64,000 nucleotides of DNA. Source: Lanius collurio (taxonomy: Eukaryota > Chordata > Aves > Passeriformes > Laniidae). The translations under genes and the position numbers were made by a program. The notes beneath the pieces were generated by a model. The model was not told the origin of the DNA. It saw only the letters and a list, made by a program, of their open reading frames with translations, and ran no database searches. Location: contig JACBWW010000003.1 in the NCBI GenBank assembly GCA_020086605.1, positions 52,826,334 to 52,890,333 of the forward strand, given 5' to 3'. Of the stretch, positions 52,301 through 64,000 are shown in pieces (the stretch's first letter is position 1; every line of letters begins with the position of its first letter).

Positions 52301-53679
52301 CTAATGCCGGGAAAGGGGCTTGTGATGTATTTCTGGTAATTATTATGTCTGTGCACTCCAAGTCCCAGATTTGTCTCAGAGAGCTCAGCTGTCTGCGCAT
52401 GGAGGCAGTCATTTTGTAAAAGTTGCTACAGCTTGTTACAGAAGAGACAGGCTGGGCTCCCTCGGGGGGACTTTGTTTTCTGATTTCTTCTCCTGCGGTT
52501 GAGAGGGAGAACATGCAGCTGTGCTTTGTGTTTGGATACAGGAAAACAACGAGCTGTTAACAAGGGTCCAATTAAAAACAACCCAGAGCTGAGAGCTGGG
52601 TGGAAGAAAAAAAGACAATATATTAGTCACTGAGATTTAAAGAAACCAAGGAAGAGAGAAAAATAGATATGAGGGTTTCAGGGTGTTAACTGGAGAAAAG
52701 AATTGGTCAGCAGGGAAAGGTGAACCAAAAATGGCTCAGCAGAGTAGGGAACAGAATAATAAGCTATAAACAAGTTTGGTTTGTTTTTTTTTTTTAATCT
52801 TCTAATTACCTTAAGAAAACCTCATTCCCTTTGTGGCTTTGTTTCTGACTTTTCAAAACAGCGAGCTGGACTGACTAAACCACTCATAGATCTTATGCTG
52901 ATAGCCCAAGAAGTCCTGCAGAATGTCAGTCTCATGACACCAAACACTTGGTGTCTTTATAGTTTTTCAATATCACACACTTAGCAGCACTGCAGGTTTG
53001 CAGCCAAATCATTCTGCTGTAGAGCTTGCCTGACCTCGCGTGTGGCTCACTGCCCAGCATGCAGATATTACATCCAGGAGCAACCCTACTCATGCCATTA
53101 CTGATAGGGTTAATTGCTCCTGAGGGTACTCACAGCAATACTCTGGGATAGCCAGCCAGAAGTTCTGGCACAGTATGGGTTCTTTTTAAAGTCTAATCTC
53201 CTTCCAAGAACTCAGTAGGGGACCTCAAAGTTTCTTGTCGCAGTCTTGACTTCTTGTTGATTCGGAATGATCTTGTAGCCATGTTAATTCCTCTGGGGCC
53301 AAAGATGCTACTGATTTGACTCTTCAGGGTGGATACACTTTTAGACTGTCTTGGAGAAACATTGAAGCAATTTTTCACTTTGTGAGTTGGCACCCACTTG
53401 GATAGGCAGGTTTTCAGAAAAAATGCAGAGAACACTCTTCTAGAATTCCTGGCTCCCCCTTTCCACCCTGACCTCTCAGCTCCCAAGAATACAAGCAGGG
53501 CTGTTCTGGGATGGTCCAAAAATCTGTCTCAGCCAGCCTCACGCCTCCAATAGTGGCTGAATGTTGTTTCTCAGGAGTAGAATGAAAATTGACAAAACAT
53601 CTTTTTGGTACTTTCCCAAATTACTTTCCAACTTTTTGACAATTTATTAGGGAGTTCTTGACCCAAGAAAAATATTTTG
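49378..53679. other. Intergenic DNA with no recognised gene
   Basis: Mostly AT-rich. It contains the unexplained open frame at 50679-51389 and a moderately GC-rich patch at 52250-52600. No RAD21 exon, the next gene in human, was recognised. Confidence 0.7.
50679..51389 (-). other. Unexplained 236-codon open frame
   Basis: The longest non-repeat open frame in the window outside the CR1 RT region and the minisatellite. It starts at 51389. I recognise no domain, signal peptide or membrane segment. The middle is Ala/Gln/Arg-rich and comes from a GC-rich patch (50960-51060), which makes stops less likely. On the plus strand the same DNA holds an AATAAA near 51268, so a degraded LTR is an alternative. 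There is no evidence of splicing or homology, so I do not call it a gene. Confidence 0.2.
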
Positions 53680-53880
53680 TTTTTAACAGCAGACAATGAA
53701 TTTCTGTTTCACTAATTTGTTCAATCTCTCCTTGAAACATTGTAAACTTTAGAGTTCTAATTTTCTGTGGCAAGGAGTTCCACAACTTGAACACATCTTA
53801 TGAAAAATACTTTGTTGTGTCAGTTTTGAATCTACTGCCTACCAGCTGACCCTTATAATGGGTGAAAGTTTAAGCAGTCA
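53680..53880 (-). mobile_element. Ancient CR1/L3-like 3' fragment
   Basis: Contains GGCAAGGAGTTCCACAACTT and GTTTTGAATCTACTGCCTAC with CAGCTGACCC, a pattern shared by old amniote CR1/L3-type LINE 3' ends on the antisense strand. Very diverged, which suggests insertion before bird radiation. Confidence 0.55.
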
Positions 53881-53884
53881 TTCT

Positions 53885-54330
53885 GATGCCTGAGATGTCC
53901 ACCTAAAAACAGAGACTAGACAAGAATAAGGGAAAAAGGTAGGTATTTATTTGAAGGGCCTTCAAGGTACACCCTGGGAAGTTAAAAGGCTACACCCAAG
54001 ATGGACCCTGGGTAACGAATTCTTCACACTTTTGTAAGTTTGGTCCATTTGCATACCAGGATCAATTCTCCAATTGCAACCCCAGTCAAAGATGTAACTA
54101 CCCCAAGTTTGCCCTCCTCTTCAGAGGCCTTAGTTTAGTATTTTGGGGCCTTGGTGTCCTTGGAGAGAAAACCTAGAGTGGCGTATTATGTCTAACTAGC
54201 ATAACAGAACAGTAGCTAACAGACTACAAGAAACTTCAGAGTTAAACACTAAGCAGTACAGGATTTGAAAAATATAAAAGTTAAAGCCTAAAGCATCAAT
54301 TCCTTAGTCACTCTTCTCATGCCACTTGTG
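53885..54330 (-). mobile_element. Candidate degraded LTR (antisense)
   Basis: The block GGGCCTTCAAGGTACACCCT, with an AATAAA on the minus strand at 53951-53946, resembles the R/U5 part of a bird LTR. Ends and a target duplication could not be fixed. Confidence 0.35.
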
Positions 54331-54849
54331 ATGGAAGAGACATCTGTGGTATTTCCCCTCACTCATCTGTTTTCCAAGCCGAAGTGTCTTCTGCATCATG
54401 AACAGCAGCACCTAACAGGAGAGCAGATTTCTGCTTAGTCAGGCACACTTGAGAAAACCAAAGTCTCTGCTTTCTGATGGATGTTCTTCAAGGAATAATG
54501 TGGACAAGAAGAGTCTTATGAGAAAAGGTGTAGGACAGGAAGTCTACATTCAGATCTTTGTTTGCCATAGACTCAATGGGTGCATGAGCTGAATGCCATT
54601 GCCCTTGAACATGTCTGGCCTACTTGCCCATGGAATGACAGTTTATGTGCTTCCCTGGGCTCCCACGCCCTTCTGAGATTGGCATCACTAGCATTCACAA
54701 CTCAACTGGATGCTGTGCTGATACTGTTGTAAAAGCCCAGTCTTTGCCCAATACACAATAAATCTTAAATATAACTGAGCTGCACACTAGGCTTAGGATT
54801 GTATCCCTGAACCCTAAAATTAAGATGTAAATGATAATTTGAATAAGGC

Positions 54850-56570
54850 AGAATCATAGAACAGCCCAGGCTGGAAGGGACCTTGAAAGATCAGTTGGTC
54901 CAACTTTTCACAGGACAGGTAGCCTTAATGAGATTATCTAGCACCCTGTTCAATGATGTCTTGAAAAACCTCCAGTAATGGGGACTCCACCCCATCCCTG
55001 GGTGTGGTGATCTGTTTACCCATTGCTTTTCCTATTGTTCCCCCTCCCACACTTTCCCTTGCCCCTAGCCCTGGCCACTCCCTCGGGCCCTCCCTATTGG
55101 TTCCTGTACTCTGCCCATGTACTGCAGTCTGACAAACCCCCCCTGCACCTGGATCACGAGGCCTCTCTGCCTCTGGGGGTTGCCAGGACAAGGTGTAACC
55201 ATTAAAGGTCCTCTGAAACCCTTATGGAGAGACCCTTCTCGCCTCCTTTGCCGCCACTGTGTTGTAGAGCTGAGAGCTGGCCGGAGCAAGAGTGCAGAGC
55301 TGTCCGAAAAGGACTGCGGGAGGACAGAGTGGCTGCCGTGTCCTCAGCAGCTCCGCTGAGCTCTCAGGGAAAGCTGCAGCTTGCTAAACCAAACCTAGCA
55401 GTACAACACCAGGGGAGGTTGTTCCACTGAATCATTGCTCTTTGTGTAAAAAGAGTCTTTTTTATTTTGATATGTAATCTCTGCCAGTGCCACTTGTTCC
55501 TGTTGCCTCATTTTGTGTTCTTCATTAAATTCTTTGTGAAGAGGCAGTGTCCTCTTGTAGCCACCCTTTAAACACTGGACTACAGTGATGTGCTCCCCCT
55601 AAGCCTGCTCCAGGAAAAAAAAAAACCCTCACTCCTTCAGTCTTCCCTCACAGAGCAGGTTCTGCAGCTCTCTGATAATCTTCATGGCCCCTCTTCGGAC
55701 CCTCCTCAGTCTGTTTACCTCTTTCTTGAATTGTGGAGTCCAGAATGAGACACACTACTCCAGGTGCAGCCTGACAAGCACTGAGTGGGATGGTGAAGTC
55801 CCAACCACTGCAAGTTAAGCCCCTGCAGATGCAGCCCAGGATCCAGCTTACCTTTGTGGCTGCAGCCACACATTGCTGACCTGTGGTCAGCTTGTTATCT
55901 ACCTGGACCCCAAGTCCCTCTCAGTGATGCTGCTCCCCAAGCACAGATCCTGGCCTGTTCTGGGCTCTTTGGTTATGTTTGGTTGTGCCCCAGGTGCAGG
56001 ACCTTGCATTTATTAAACTTCATCCAGTTCTTGCTCACCCGCTCTCCCAGCCTGCCCCGGTTTCTGTGAGATGTCTCTCCCTTCTGACGTCTCCCCCTCA
56101 CCATTTACTTTGGTGTCATCAGTCAACTTGTTGAGGGCTGCTTTCTGTCCCAGCATTCAGATCATTTATGAAGATGATCAGCATCACGGGGCCCAGTGTC
56201 GATCGCTGGGGGATCCACCCCTGATATCCATGACTTTTCAAATATTGTAGACAGTGGCCTTGCACTGAGAAATAACTAATTTTCCTGCCCTGTTTAGCAA
56301 TGGTCCTGTGTCTTACCTGTGATACTGCTTACTGGGTGTCAGAAGAGCAATTTCTTGTTGTTCTGGACATCTCTGGCTAATTTCAGGTCTAGTCAAGCCT
56401 TAGCTTTCTTGACTGCCTCTTCACATGCCCTGCCATGGCTCTTGGTCCTCACAGGCTACATGGCTGCATGTCCATAGGCAGAATCTTCCCTCAAGTCCCG
56501 TGTTTGTATTTTTATCCCACTTGAAGGCCTTGCTTCTCAGTATCCATAATGACTTCTCAGAATATGAGTT
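54850..56570 (-). mobile_element. Long CR1 LINE, interrupted by an LTR
   Basis: Minus-oriented CR1 with its 3' tail region at 54850 (AGAATCATAGAACAGCCCAG). The 3' UTR is broken at 55003-55408 by an LTR and resumes with GGTTGTTCCACTGAATC. It continues through the RT region to about 56570, reaching sequence 5' of the RT core (TCTGGCTAATTTCAGGTCTA). Frames are heavily broken. Confidence 0.85.
55003..55408 (+). mobile_element. Probable solo LTR inside the CR1
   Basis: A 406-bp block starting TGTGGTGATCTG and ending GCAGTACAACA, inserted in the CR1 3' UTR. It has a CTATTGG-type CCAAT element and an ATTAAA-like signal near 55200. The interrupted CR1 gives the boundaries to within a few bases. A target duplication is not clean: CTGGG on the left against CAGGG on the right. 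Confidence 0.7.
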
Positions 56571-58339
56571 GCCTGCTTATGATAAAAATTTTTTTATTAA
56601 TTAAACTGGATATTAAAAAAAAAGAGCTTTGCATCATCATTAGAATGCCCACAGAACTGTAGTGTTTCTTTTTGCCTTGTGTAGAAAAGAAGTCAGATTT
56701 ATTGTTGCCCTAAACACAAACACCACCACTCATGTCAGGCTTGAGTCTGAGATAAATTTGCACTAAGATTGGTGCTATCAGAAGCCAGGCACGCCTGCCA
56801 AGTTTCTGAGAAGAAGATAGTAAAATTAAAATGGGGATATGGCATTCATACAAATCACTGAATTATGCTAAACAGTGGAATTTTCTTTCATTTATCTGGC
56901 CTTTTATGATTTCTGGGGGACTTGCTTTCAAGTCTGTATTTACTTCTTAATGATAGTGAGAACTAGAACAATGTTATTGCACATACTTGACAATATCAAA
57001 ATAGTAGGCAGTTAGCTTCAGTTATGTAAAATATCTGAAGGGCATTTAATTTATTAGATTTTTACTTGGTCTCTGTGTGAAATGGACCCAGAAAAGATAA
57101 GAAATAACCTTGTAAAATTAATCTGAAAAAATCCCGTTTCCTCCCCCCACTCCTTCCTTTACAATTATTGAGATTTTTTATTATTATTTTTTGGAGTTGT
57201 TGTTGATGTTGTTATTTATAACCTGTTTAATTATGTGCTTTAGAATAATTTTTGGTGGGCACTTGCCAGTTTACTAATATTCACTGCCCACTACCTGATG
57301 ATGTCACAAACACACCATCTGTTCACTTTTGCCTTCCAGAACTCTCTGAAGTAGCTAGCTGACTCAAGCTGCAGGTGGTAGGATTGCTCAAAACACATAA
57401 TTACCAGATTTCTAAGTAACAATACTTTTATTTCATGTATACTTTTATAAAATCCTATTTGATTAAGACTTTCTCAACTATTCTTCAGTTGTATACAAGC
57501 TTACCTCCACCACAAATACATCTGATAGCATTATGATGAGGAAAAAGGCTAATGCCCCGCTTTCACATTTTTCTGAAGGATTTCTCAGCATGGGTTTTTT
57601 GGTGTGATTGGGCCAAAACTGTATATCCCAGTCCCTGGACACATTTTTCTTGACATCATGCTCACCTACCTAGTGATAAGCACCACTTTTTTGGTATATT
57701 TGAGTGTGTCCCATCTTGGCTCTTCCTTCTACCAGACTGTGGACGGGAGACTGGATCTCAGTCAGGAGCACTTGTGCAGGACAGTGCTCGTGGCTCGGCT
57801 ATTTTGTGGCTGCAGTGCCCTTCCCTTTGGTTACTAATGAATTCATCCCTGTTAGAACATTTTCAAAACAGAAATCTCAGCAGATTACAATAATAATAAT
57901 GTAATTCTATCAAAAGGGAAAATAAAGCAATATTTTAGATAGTGGATATCTCTACAGGCTTTTACTTGAATTCTCTGAAACAGCCAGTGTTATTTCTGTG
58001 ACTGAAGATTAATTTCTGTGCCATTATTAAATGTAACCCTCGAGGAATTAATTGCATTTGTATCTCATATCGAAGTTCTATTTATATGATCAAGCAATCT
58101 GGAAGAGATAAGCCCCTTCTTGGGAAACTCTGCTGCTCAACAATATTTGCCTTTGCCTCAGACAGGTTGTGCCCCCCTGGGACCCCAGGAGCTCACTAAA
58201 GCACCATTTGTTATGCAGCGTGACAAATCCCGGAGCCACGGCGATAATCTCTGCAAATTCTGTACAAACAGTCCCTGTGCCTCAGCAAAAGTGATTAATG
58301 GGCTCTGCGGAATCAGCATACGGCCCTCTGCATTAATTA

Positions 58340-58680
58340 CTTCGGAGGGACGCTGAGGGGAGAGCCGCGGGGTGTGAGGGAGGCCGCGGGCCGGGCGGGC
58401 CCCGCTGCGCTGGGGAAGGGGAGCGGGGCGGTGCGGGCTGCCCGGGCCCCGGGGCCGGTCAGGGCACTGTGGGGTCCCGGGGCAGCCGGGGCGGCTTGGC
58501 CGGGGTGGGCTCGGGACGGGCAGTGAACCGCAGCGCTGCTCCACTGACGCTTCTTGTGCCCTGCTCTCACCGGGTGCTGTGGATGGGAGAGAAGCTCCGC
58601 CGAGCCCGGCTGTGGCGCGGGGTCAGGGAGAGCACCTGGGGAGACGGGGCTGGAGGGGACGTGGTCCTTCAGGAGAGACC
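58340..58680. promoter_or_regulatory. Orphan CpG island
   Basis: About 340 bp of CpG-dense sequence in AT-rich intergenic DNA, about 10 kb after UTP23. No recognised exon lies beside it. The flanking 58200-58345 has ATTAATGGGC and GCATTAATTAC, homeodomain-type ATTA sites. It could be the promoter of an unannotated non-coding RNA or a distal regulatory element; open frames across it carry no known domain. Confidence 0.55.
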
Positions 58681-60984
58681 CCGGTTTGCCCTATTCCCTC
58701 TCTCTCTGCCATAACTGCCGTGATTTAAAATGCACAGGCCCTTTGTAAATTATTGAAGCTCTGCTGCAATGACTGAAACGGTGCCAGTTTATCTCCAGGG
58801 AAGATCTAAGCCTAAACGTTTTACAGAGAAAGAAAGAAGATGAGGAGAGAAGCATGTATTTATCTTTCCAATGTGTTCTCTGGGCCTCATCCAAGGCAAA
58901 AACTTCTACATCTTGTCTCAAGTCCTTCAAATCCCAGCTAGAGGATTCTGGTTAGAGACCCCCACGGAAAAGTCTTAATGAATTTACCATGCATTTTTTC
59001 TAATTCATTAAAAATATGTCAAATCCAGTAAAGCACACTAACCTGCCTGTATATTTTCCCCTTCTCCCACAGAAGTCTATGACAGGAATGCCATGGCCTA
59101 CCCAGCCCTCTAGAGTTACTCAGTGGTGGCACAGCCCTGGCTGCTCTGCCGAGTGTGATGAGTTCTTGCCCAGCTGGCTGAACCCCCAGTCCTTAGGCTG
59201 TACCTGTGATTTCAGCTGGAGGAAATCATTTGGTTGTTCTGACTGGTGTGATCCAGAGACCACAGAGGGCTTCACTGCAATTGGACAGGAATGATATTGA
59301 TAGTACTACATGAGGTGTGGAGCCACCCTCTCTAGTTTAATAGCCTGTGCTGATGGGCATCAGGAGGGGAACCTTATGCTACCCTGTGTTATACACAAGA
59401 CAACAAAAGCAGAAGTATCTTTTCCACTTTGCATGTGAAGGATGAGAATTACAGCATTTTAGTTTCCTTGTCTTGTGTCGATCATAATATCCTAATCCAT
59501 TCTTGAAGAGTGTGTTCATCTGACATACGTCCCTCCTAACTGAAGCAATACACCAAAATGAATAAATATAGGAAAAGATACCTACTGGGACACTTTGCAC
59601 ACTAGTATGCTAAAGTAACAGAGAGGTTTGGAACATAGGTAAATGAATAGAACCATTTTACATTTTCTCAAAGCACCCACCTCCCATTGAGTGTACTTTG
59701 GCATTACACCTGATTTCTGATGGAACTCATCTGAGTGAGAGCTAGAAACTTAAAAGCTTACAAATCAGATGTAAAAATAGTACTAAAAATCCTGCAAAGC
59801 TGTCTGCCAGGATATTCAAGCATCTTAAAAAATGTGGCTCTCAAAGATTTGCCAGTGAAGCCTGAACTAAATCTCCACAGGTAAAAATTCACTTTTTCCC
59901 TTGCACTACCCTGTAATGACAAGAGAATGCATGAAATATTTGGAAAATAACATGGCATCTAGTTTTACAGAGTATAGCCTCCTGAAATTGCCGGGATAAA
60001 AACAGGGCAGCAAGAAAGTCGCAGACACAGCAAGGAGGCTTAGGTCTCTCTTCTGAGAAACAAGACAGCTTGAGTTTTAAAGTCTGGAGGGAGGATGTGC
60101 TGTGACATCCATATGAGTGGCTTTCTATGTGCCATAAACAATTAGATGGACATTTGGTACTGGAATAGCAAATTCAGAGTCATGGATATAATCAAAGGAA
60201 AAGCATCTTTAATCACAGGTAACTTTTCCACTTCCAAAGCCACTCAGCTGTAGTCATTACTACAGGGCATGTCCAGCTCCACAAGGCAGATGGGTCCTGA
60301 GAACAGTACCCGGCAATTTGCTGATGGGAAGAAATTGGGCAGATGGCCTGGAGGCAGCAGGTCCACTTAGTAACATTTATTTTGCAACTTATGGAGTCTT
60401 TTTTCCTCTTTGAGAAGTTTGTAGCTTTTGTGGTATTTGGATAGAGCAGTTAACCCAAAACCACTGGCAGCAGCTCAGCATGAAGAGGCCGTGTTAAAGA
60501 GGGACCTCTCAGAACTCTCTAAATCGGATTTCCTCAAAGTGAAACAGGATGGGACTGCAATGTTTTCTTGGCATGGCCCTGAAACCGAAATGATTCTTCA
60601 CTGACTGAATAGTTTCATGAGCTGGTTAGACTACAGCCTGAAGCCAGAGACAGAAAGGAAGCTCCCTTTTCCTTGAATTCTGCTCCTTGTACTCGAAAGC
60701 TGGAAACAGGACTAACACAAAGTAGTTCCTTTCACTGCCAATGTCAGACTCCAGTTTGATTACTCACTGCATTAATTTACTGATTCCATGATCCAAACCC
60801 TTTGGTTTATTGATTTAGTCTTAATGGGAACACTGATGCAATCACAAAATTGTTCCTTTTTAATTAACTTTGCAAAATTGTAGCAGATTTACCCTTGCTG
60901 CCTTAAAAATAAACTCCCTTGATTATTCTTTTCATTAAAAAGCACTTCAGTAAAATCCACCATGCCTGTTTATTCTGTCAGACA

Positions 60985-61246
60985 GCTCCAGGCAACTAGC
61001 AATAGGACAAGAGGACACAGGCTACATCAGAGGTGGTTTAGGTTGGGCAGTAGGAAGAAGTTCTTCACCACAAGGGTGATGGAGCATTGGATTGGGCTGC
61101 CTATGGAGGTGGTAGAGTCACCACCCCTGAAGGTGTTTAAGTGCCATGGTCTAGTTGACAAGATGATGTTTGGTCATAGGTTGAACTTGATGAGGTCTCA
61201 AAGATCTTTTCCAACCTAGTTGAATCTCTGATTCTGTGATTCTGTT
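60985..61246 (+). mobile_element. CR1 LINE 3' fragment
   Basis: Plus-oriented CR1 3' UTR with AATAGGACAAGAGGACACAG, GTTCTTCACC and a terminal CTGATTCTGTGATTCTGTTG tail. Well preserved, so relatively young. Confidence 0.93.
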
Positions 61247-62780
61247 GATCAGAAATGCACATTTTGAATAAAGTATTTCCAGGCCACTGGACTCTTCCTT
61301 CAGATTAGGATGAATCCATTTTATAATACATATAAAGTGGGAAAGGCACAGAAGGCATCATGGAAAACAAAGCTGAACAGAGGAAAATTACCTTTTTTTC
61401 CTCATACCATTTATTTTTCCAGTAACTTACTATTCAGTCTCATAATTATTTCTAACTTAATGACTGTCAGGTTGAAAAGGTTCAGATATATGACCTAGGC
61501 ATGGAGGAAATAACTCTTCTGACTGGTGAATTTCCAGGTGTCAGACTATTCAGTAGGGTGACTTTAAATAATGGCCATAGGTCTGATTTGTACAGTACCT
61601 CACAGTCTGCTTTGCCCTCTGTCAGGCTTGATAAGGAAATAGTCCATTTAGTGTATTGAGATTTCAACTGCAAGCCTCTGCAGAGAGTAATCCTACAATT
61701 TTAGGGCATTTTCCATCCTGGCTATCTGGTGCTATTCTTGAGCTTTGCAATTTGTTGCCCATGTTTTTTGTAGTGTGATCATACCTTTTTTCTTTCTCAG
61801 CCCTTTTTCTGTTCACTGTTGTTCACAGAGGTCTCCAAGACTGGTGCCCAGGTACAAAGAAAGACTGCACAGTCCAGACCTGTGGACTTTGTATCTTAGA
61901 CAGGAAGCTCCTACACTTACTGTGTGCACTCTCAGAAAAACTCTAATTTTCTCTTTCAGTTTCCCAGGCCCTACAAATATAATATTTACATCTGGTACTC
62001 TTTTTTATCTGAGCCAGAGCCAAAACAACTAACCACAGGCTGAATATATGTGCTTGTAGATGAAAAGCCCTATGAGTTGGTTCTCCAATGTGATTTTATG
62101 AATCAAAAAATGCATAGAAAGAAGGGGGATAAAGGATGTATTATTGGCCTAGAAAAAGTAGGATGTCTCTAAATGAAAAGATGGGTAGAAAAGAACCAGA
62201 AATTAATGGAATGTTGATGCATCTCAATTTCAGTCTGCAAAGCTACAAGCAAGAAAATGAACTGCATCTCAATGACCTGTAAAAGAAACTGGGGTATTGA
62301 CTACTATGAGCTTGATGCTGATCTCATTGAAATCATTCCAAGAGATGTGAACAAACAACTGGAAGAGGAAAAGAGACAGTGAAAAGACCCTGGGATAAAT
62401 TGCTCATAAAAGTAACAGCAACTGCAGGAATATGTCAAATTTGTTCAAATTTCAAGAAGAATAAACAACTGCTGACCATTCTGGTGCAAAGAAAAAGCCA
62501 AAAACAATCAAAGGTTATTAGCCAAGAAACATCCACAGCATCAACAAAGCAGATCCTCTCTTCTCAGCAGCTCTCACTGGGACTTTTGACACTTCTGGGA
62601 AAGTGGAAAACCAGTGACTGGAGGTTTTGCTGATCTGCACCTTCATCAGAAGGGAACCTTTACTGATGCCAAGGCTGCTCTAAGCAAGACCCTGCTGGTC
62701 CTGTTGTTGCAGCTGGGATGTACTGGGGAACTTCTGACACCTGCCCTGGGACTCTGCTGGTTCAGCAGATGATGGGGAAG

Positions 62781-63190
62781 TGCCATGGTTTAACCCCAGC
62801 TGGCAACTCAGCCCCACACAGCCACTCAATCAACCCCCTCAGTGGGAGGGTGGCAACAATATGAAGTGTTAAAGTGAGAAGTCTTGTGTGGATTGAGATA
62901 AAGAGAGTTTAATAGGTAAAGCAAAACGTGCAAAGCAAAACAAGGAGTGGATTCACCACTTCCTGTGGGCAGGTGGGTGTTCAGACATTCCCAGGAAAGC
63001 AGGGCTCCATCACACATAACAGTGACTTGACAAATGCCACCACTCTGAATGTTCCCTCCTTCCTTCTTTTCCCCCCAGCTTTATACACTGACGATGACAC
63101 CACATGTAATGGAATATCCCTTTGGTCAGTTGGGGTCAGCTTTGTCCCCTCCCAACTTCTTGTGCAACCCCAGCCTCATGCTTCTTTCAG
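62781..63190 (+). mobile_element. LTR, 3'-truncated, same family as the copy at 48.8 kb
   Basis: Begins TGCCATGGTTTAACCCCAGC and shares the sequence order of the LTR at 48810-49372, including AGCTTTATACACTGA and GGAATATCCCTTTGGTCAGT. Similarity is lost after about 63170, with a possible further piece near 63240-63275, so the 3' end is deleted or rearranged. Confidence 0.8.
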
Positions 63191-64000
63191 TTTTCAAACT
63201 TATGCTGCTGAGAGAGCTCCAAGGTAATCCTGTGTATCTTGAGGGTGGGACAGAGAAAACAGAAAGGCCACAGCAAGGTGCTTGCTCACCCACTCATCCC
63301 TTCACAAATCCATGCTTTTCCTGATAAAGTGCTTTACAAAGTAATACTGTAGACCAAAAAGATTAAGCTTTTGAAACAAAGGAAGCAGCTGAGTCACAGC
63401 TTGGTGAGCAGTGGTGAACAGTAACTGGTAAAAAAAGTCTGTTTAATATTAAATAAAATACAGGATATTGTAGGAGACACTTGCATATTTTAAATGTTGT
63501 ACAATGGACCACCGACACCCTATTAATGTATACACTCAAGTAAATTAGATGATACTTCATTTTCTCTGTCTCTCACAGAAGAGTAAGAGGCTGGATCAAC
63601 TCACTCAGAAGAAACATGATTCCCAAGAGTACCCAGAGCTTGAGTTCAAAGCTCAGATCAATAGGTATTCCTGTGCCTTAGAATAAAGACTTGTAAATGT
63701 GTATTTGCCACCTGATTCTCTTTGTAATATAACCAGGGGGTATGTCTCAACAAGTGATAATTGGAAAACACCACATGTGAGAAATCACCTTCCTTCAGAA
63801 AGGAGACAGCCAAAAATAAAACTGAGCAGATCACAGTGCAGGGCGCTCCAGGATCTTTCCACTTGAATGAGAGTGAGTGAAAATGAAATGGCAGAATCAG
63901 AGCTGATGACAGCCTGTCTGCCTGCTAGATGTGACCTGAAAATGGATTTTATAACATTTTCAACTACTGTGAGGATTCAGGCTGCATATCTTTGTTACCT

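Larger units (their letters stand above)
56571..64000. other. Intergenic DNA with no recognised gene
   Basis: Apart from the CpG island at 58.3 kb, the CR1 at 61.0 kb and the LTR at 62.8 kb, this is AT-rich sequence without identifiable exons. The block 62225-62390 contains a short open stretch reading GIDYYELDADLIEIIP that I cannot place. Confidence 0.65.

Noticed and set aside
53193..53519. 108-codon open frame on the minus strand
   Set aside because: No recognised domain, and it lies next to an ancient LINE remnant; treated as chance.
48360..64000. Search for RAD21, the next gene in human
   Set aside because: No recognisable RAD21 peptide or exon; the gene probably lies beyond 64000.
1..64000. 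tRNA, rRNA, CRISPR arrays, riboswitches or bacterial-type operons
   Set aside because: None seen; the tandem repeats are minisatellites or simple repeats, and gene structure is eukaryotic.

Overview
This window is vertebrate nuclear DNA, almost certainly from a bird and probably a passerine. It has large introns, few short exons with GT/AG junctions, CpG-island promoters, many CR1 LINE 3' ends with the typical ATTCTGTG-type tails, and several endogenous-retrovirus LTRs of familiar avian type. There are no prokaryotic features, and nearly all longer open frames are chance or repeat-derived.

Two protein-coding genes are supported, arranged head to head as in the human 8q24 block EIF3H-UTP23. 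EIF3H lies on the minus strand. Its exon 1 (28119-28238) sits in a CpG island and exon 2 (9098-9254) follows an intron of about 18.9 kb. The remaining exons lie beyond position 1. UTP23 lies on the plus strand and is complete: three coding exons (44328-44515, 46547-46721, 47606-47992) encode 249 residues, the same length as the human protein. Both products serve protein synthesis: EIF3H is a subunit of the eIF3 initiation complex and UTP23 is a nucleolar 18S rRNA processing factor.

Layout: 1-28 kb is EIF3H intronic sequence with a GC-rich minisatellite (2.6-3.0 kb), CR1 fragments at 4.3 and 14.5 kb, and a nested CR1-in-CR1 insertion at 23.5-25.8 kb. From 28.3 to 44.0 kb is the divergent intergenic interval, with CR1 fragments and LTRs at 29.2, 30.0, 34.8, 40.0 and 41.2 kb. 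UTP23 follows at 44-48.4 kb. From 48.4 to 64 kb is downstream intergenic DNA with LTRs at 48.8, 55.0 and 62.8 kb (and perhaps 53.9 kb), a long CR1 at 54.9-56.6 kb split by an LTR, and an orphan CpG island at 58.3 kb. RAD21, the next gene in human, was not seen.

I found no convincing undescribed biological system. The most useful leads are regulatory or structural: a 1.3-kb LTR with a YY1-type motif and a strong splice donor just upstream of UTP23; a 40-bp GC-rich tandem repeat in the UTP23 leader with an overlapping upstream reading frame; the orphan CpG island; an unexplained 236-codon open frame; and the nested transposon insertions. All family assignments come from recalled sequence patterns, not from searches.
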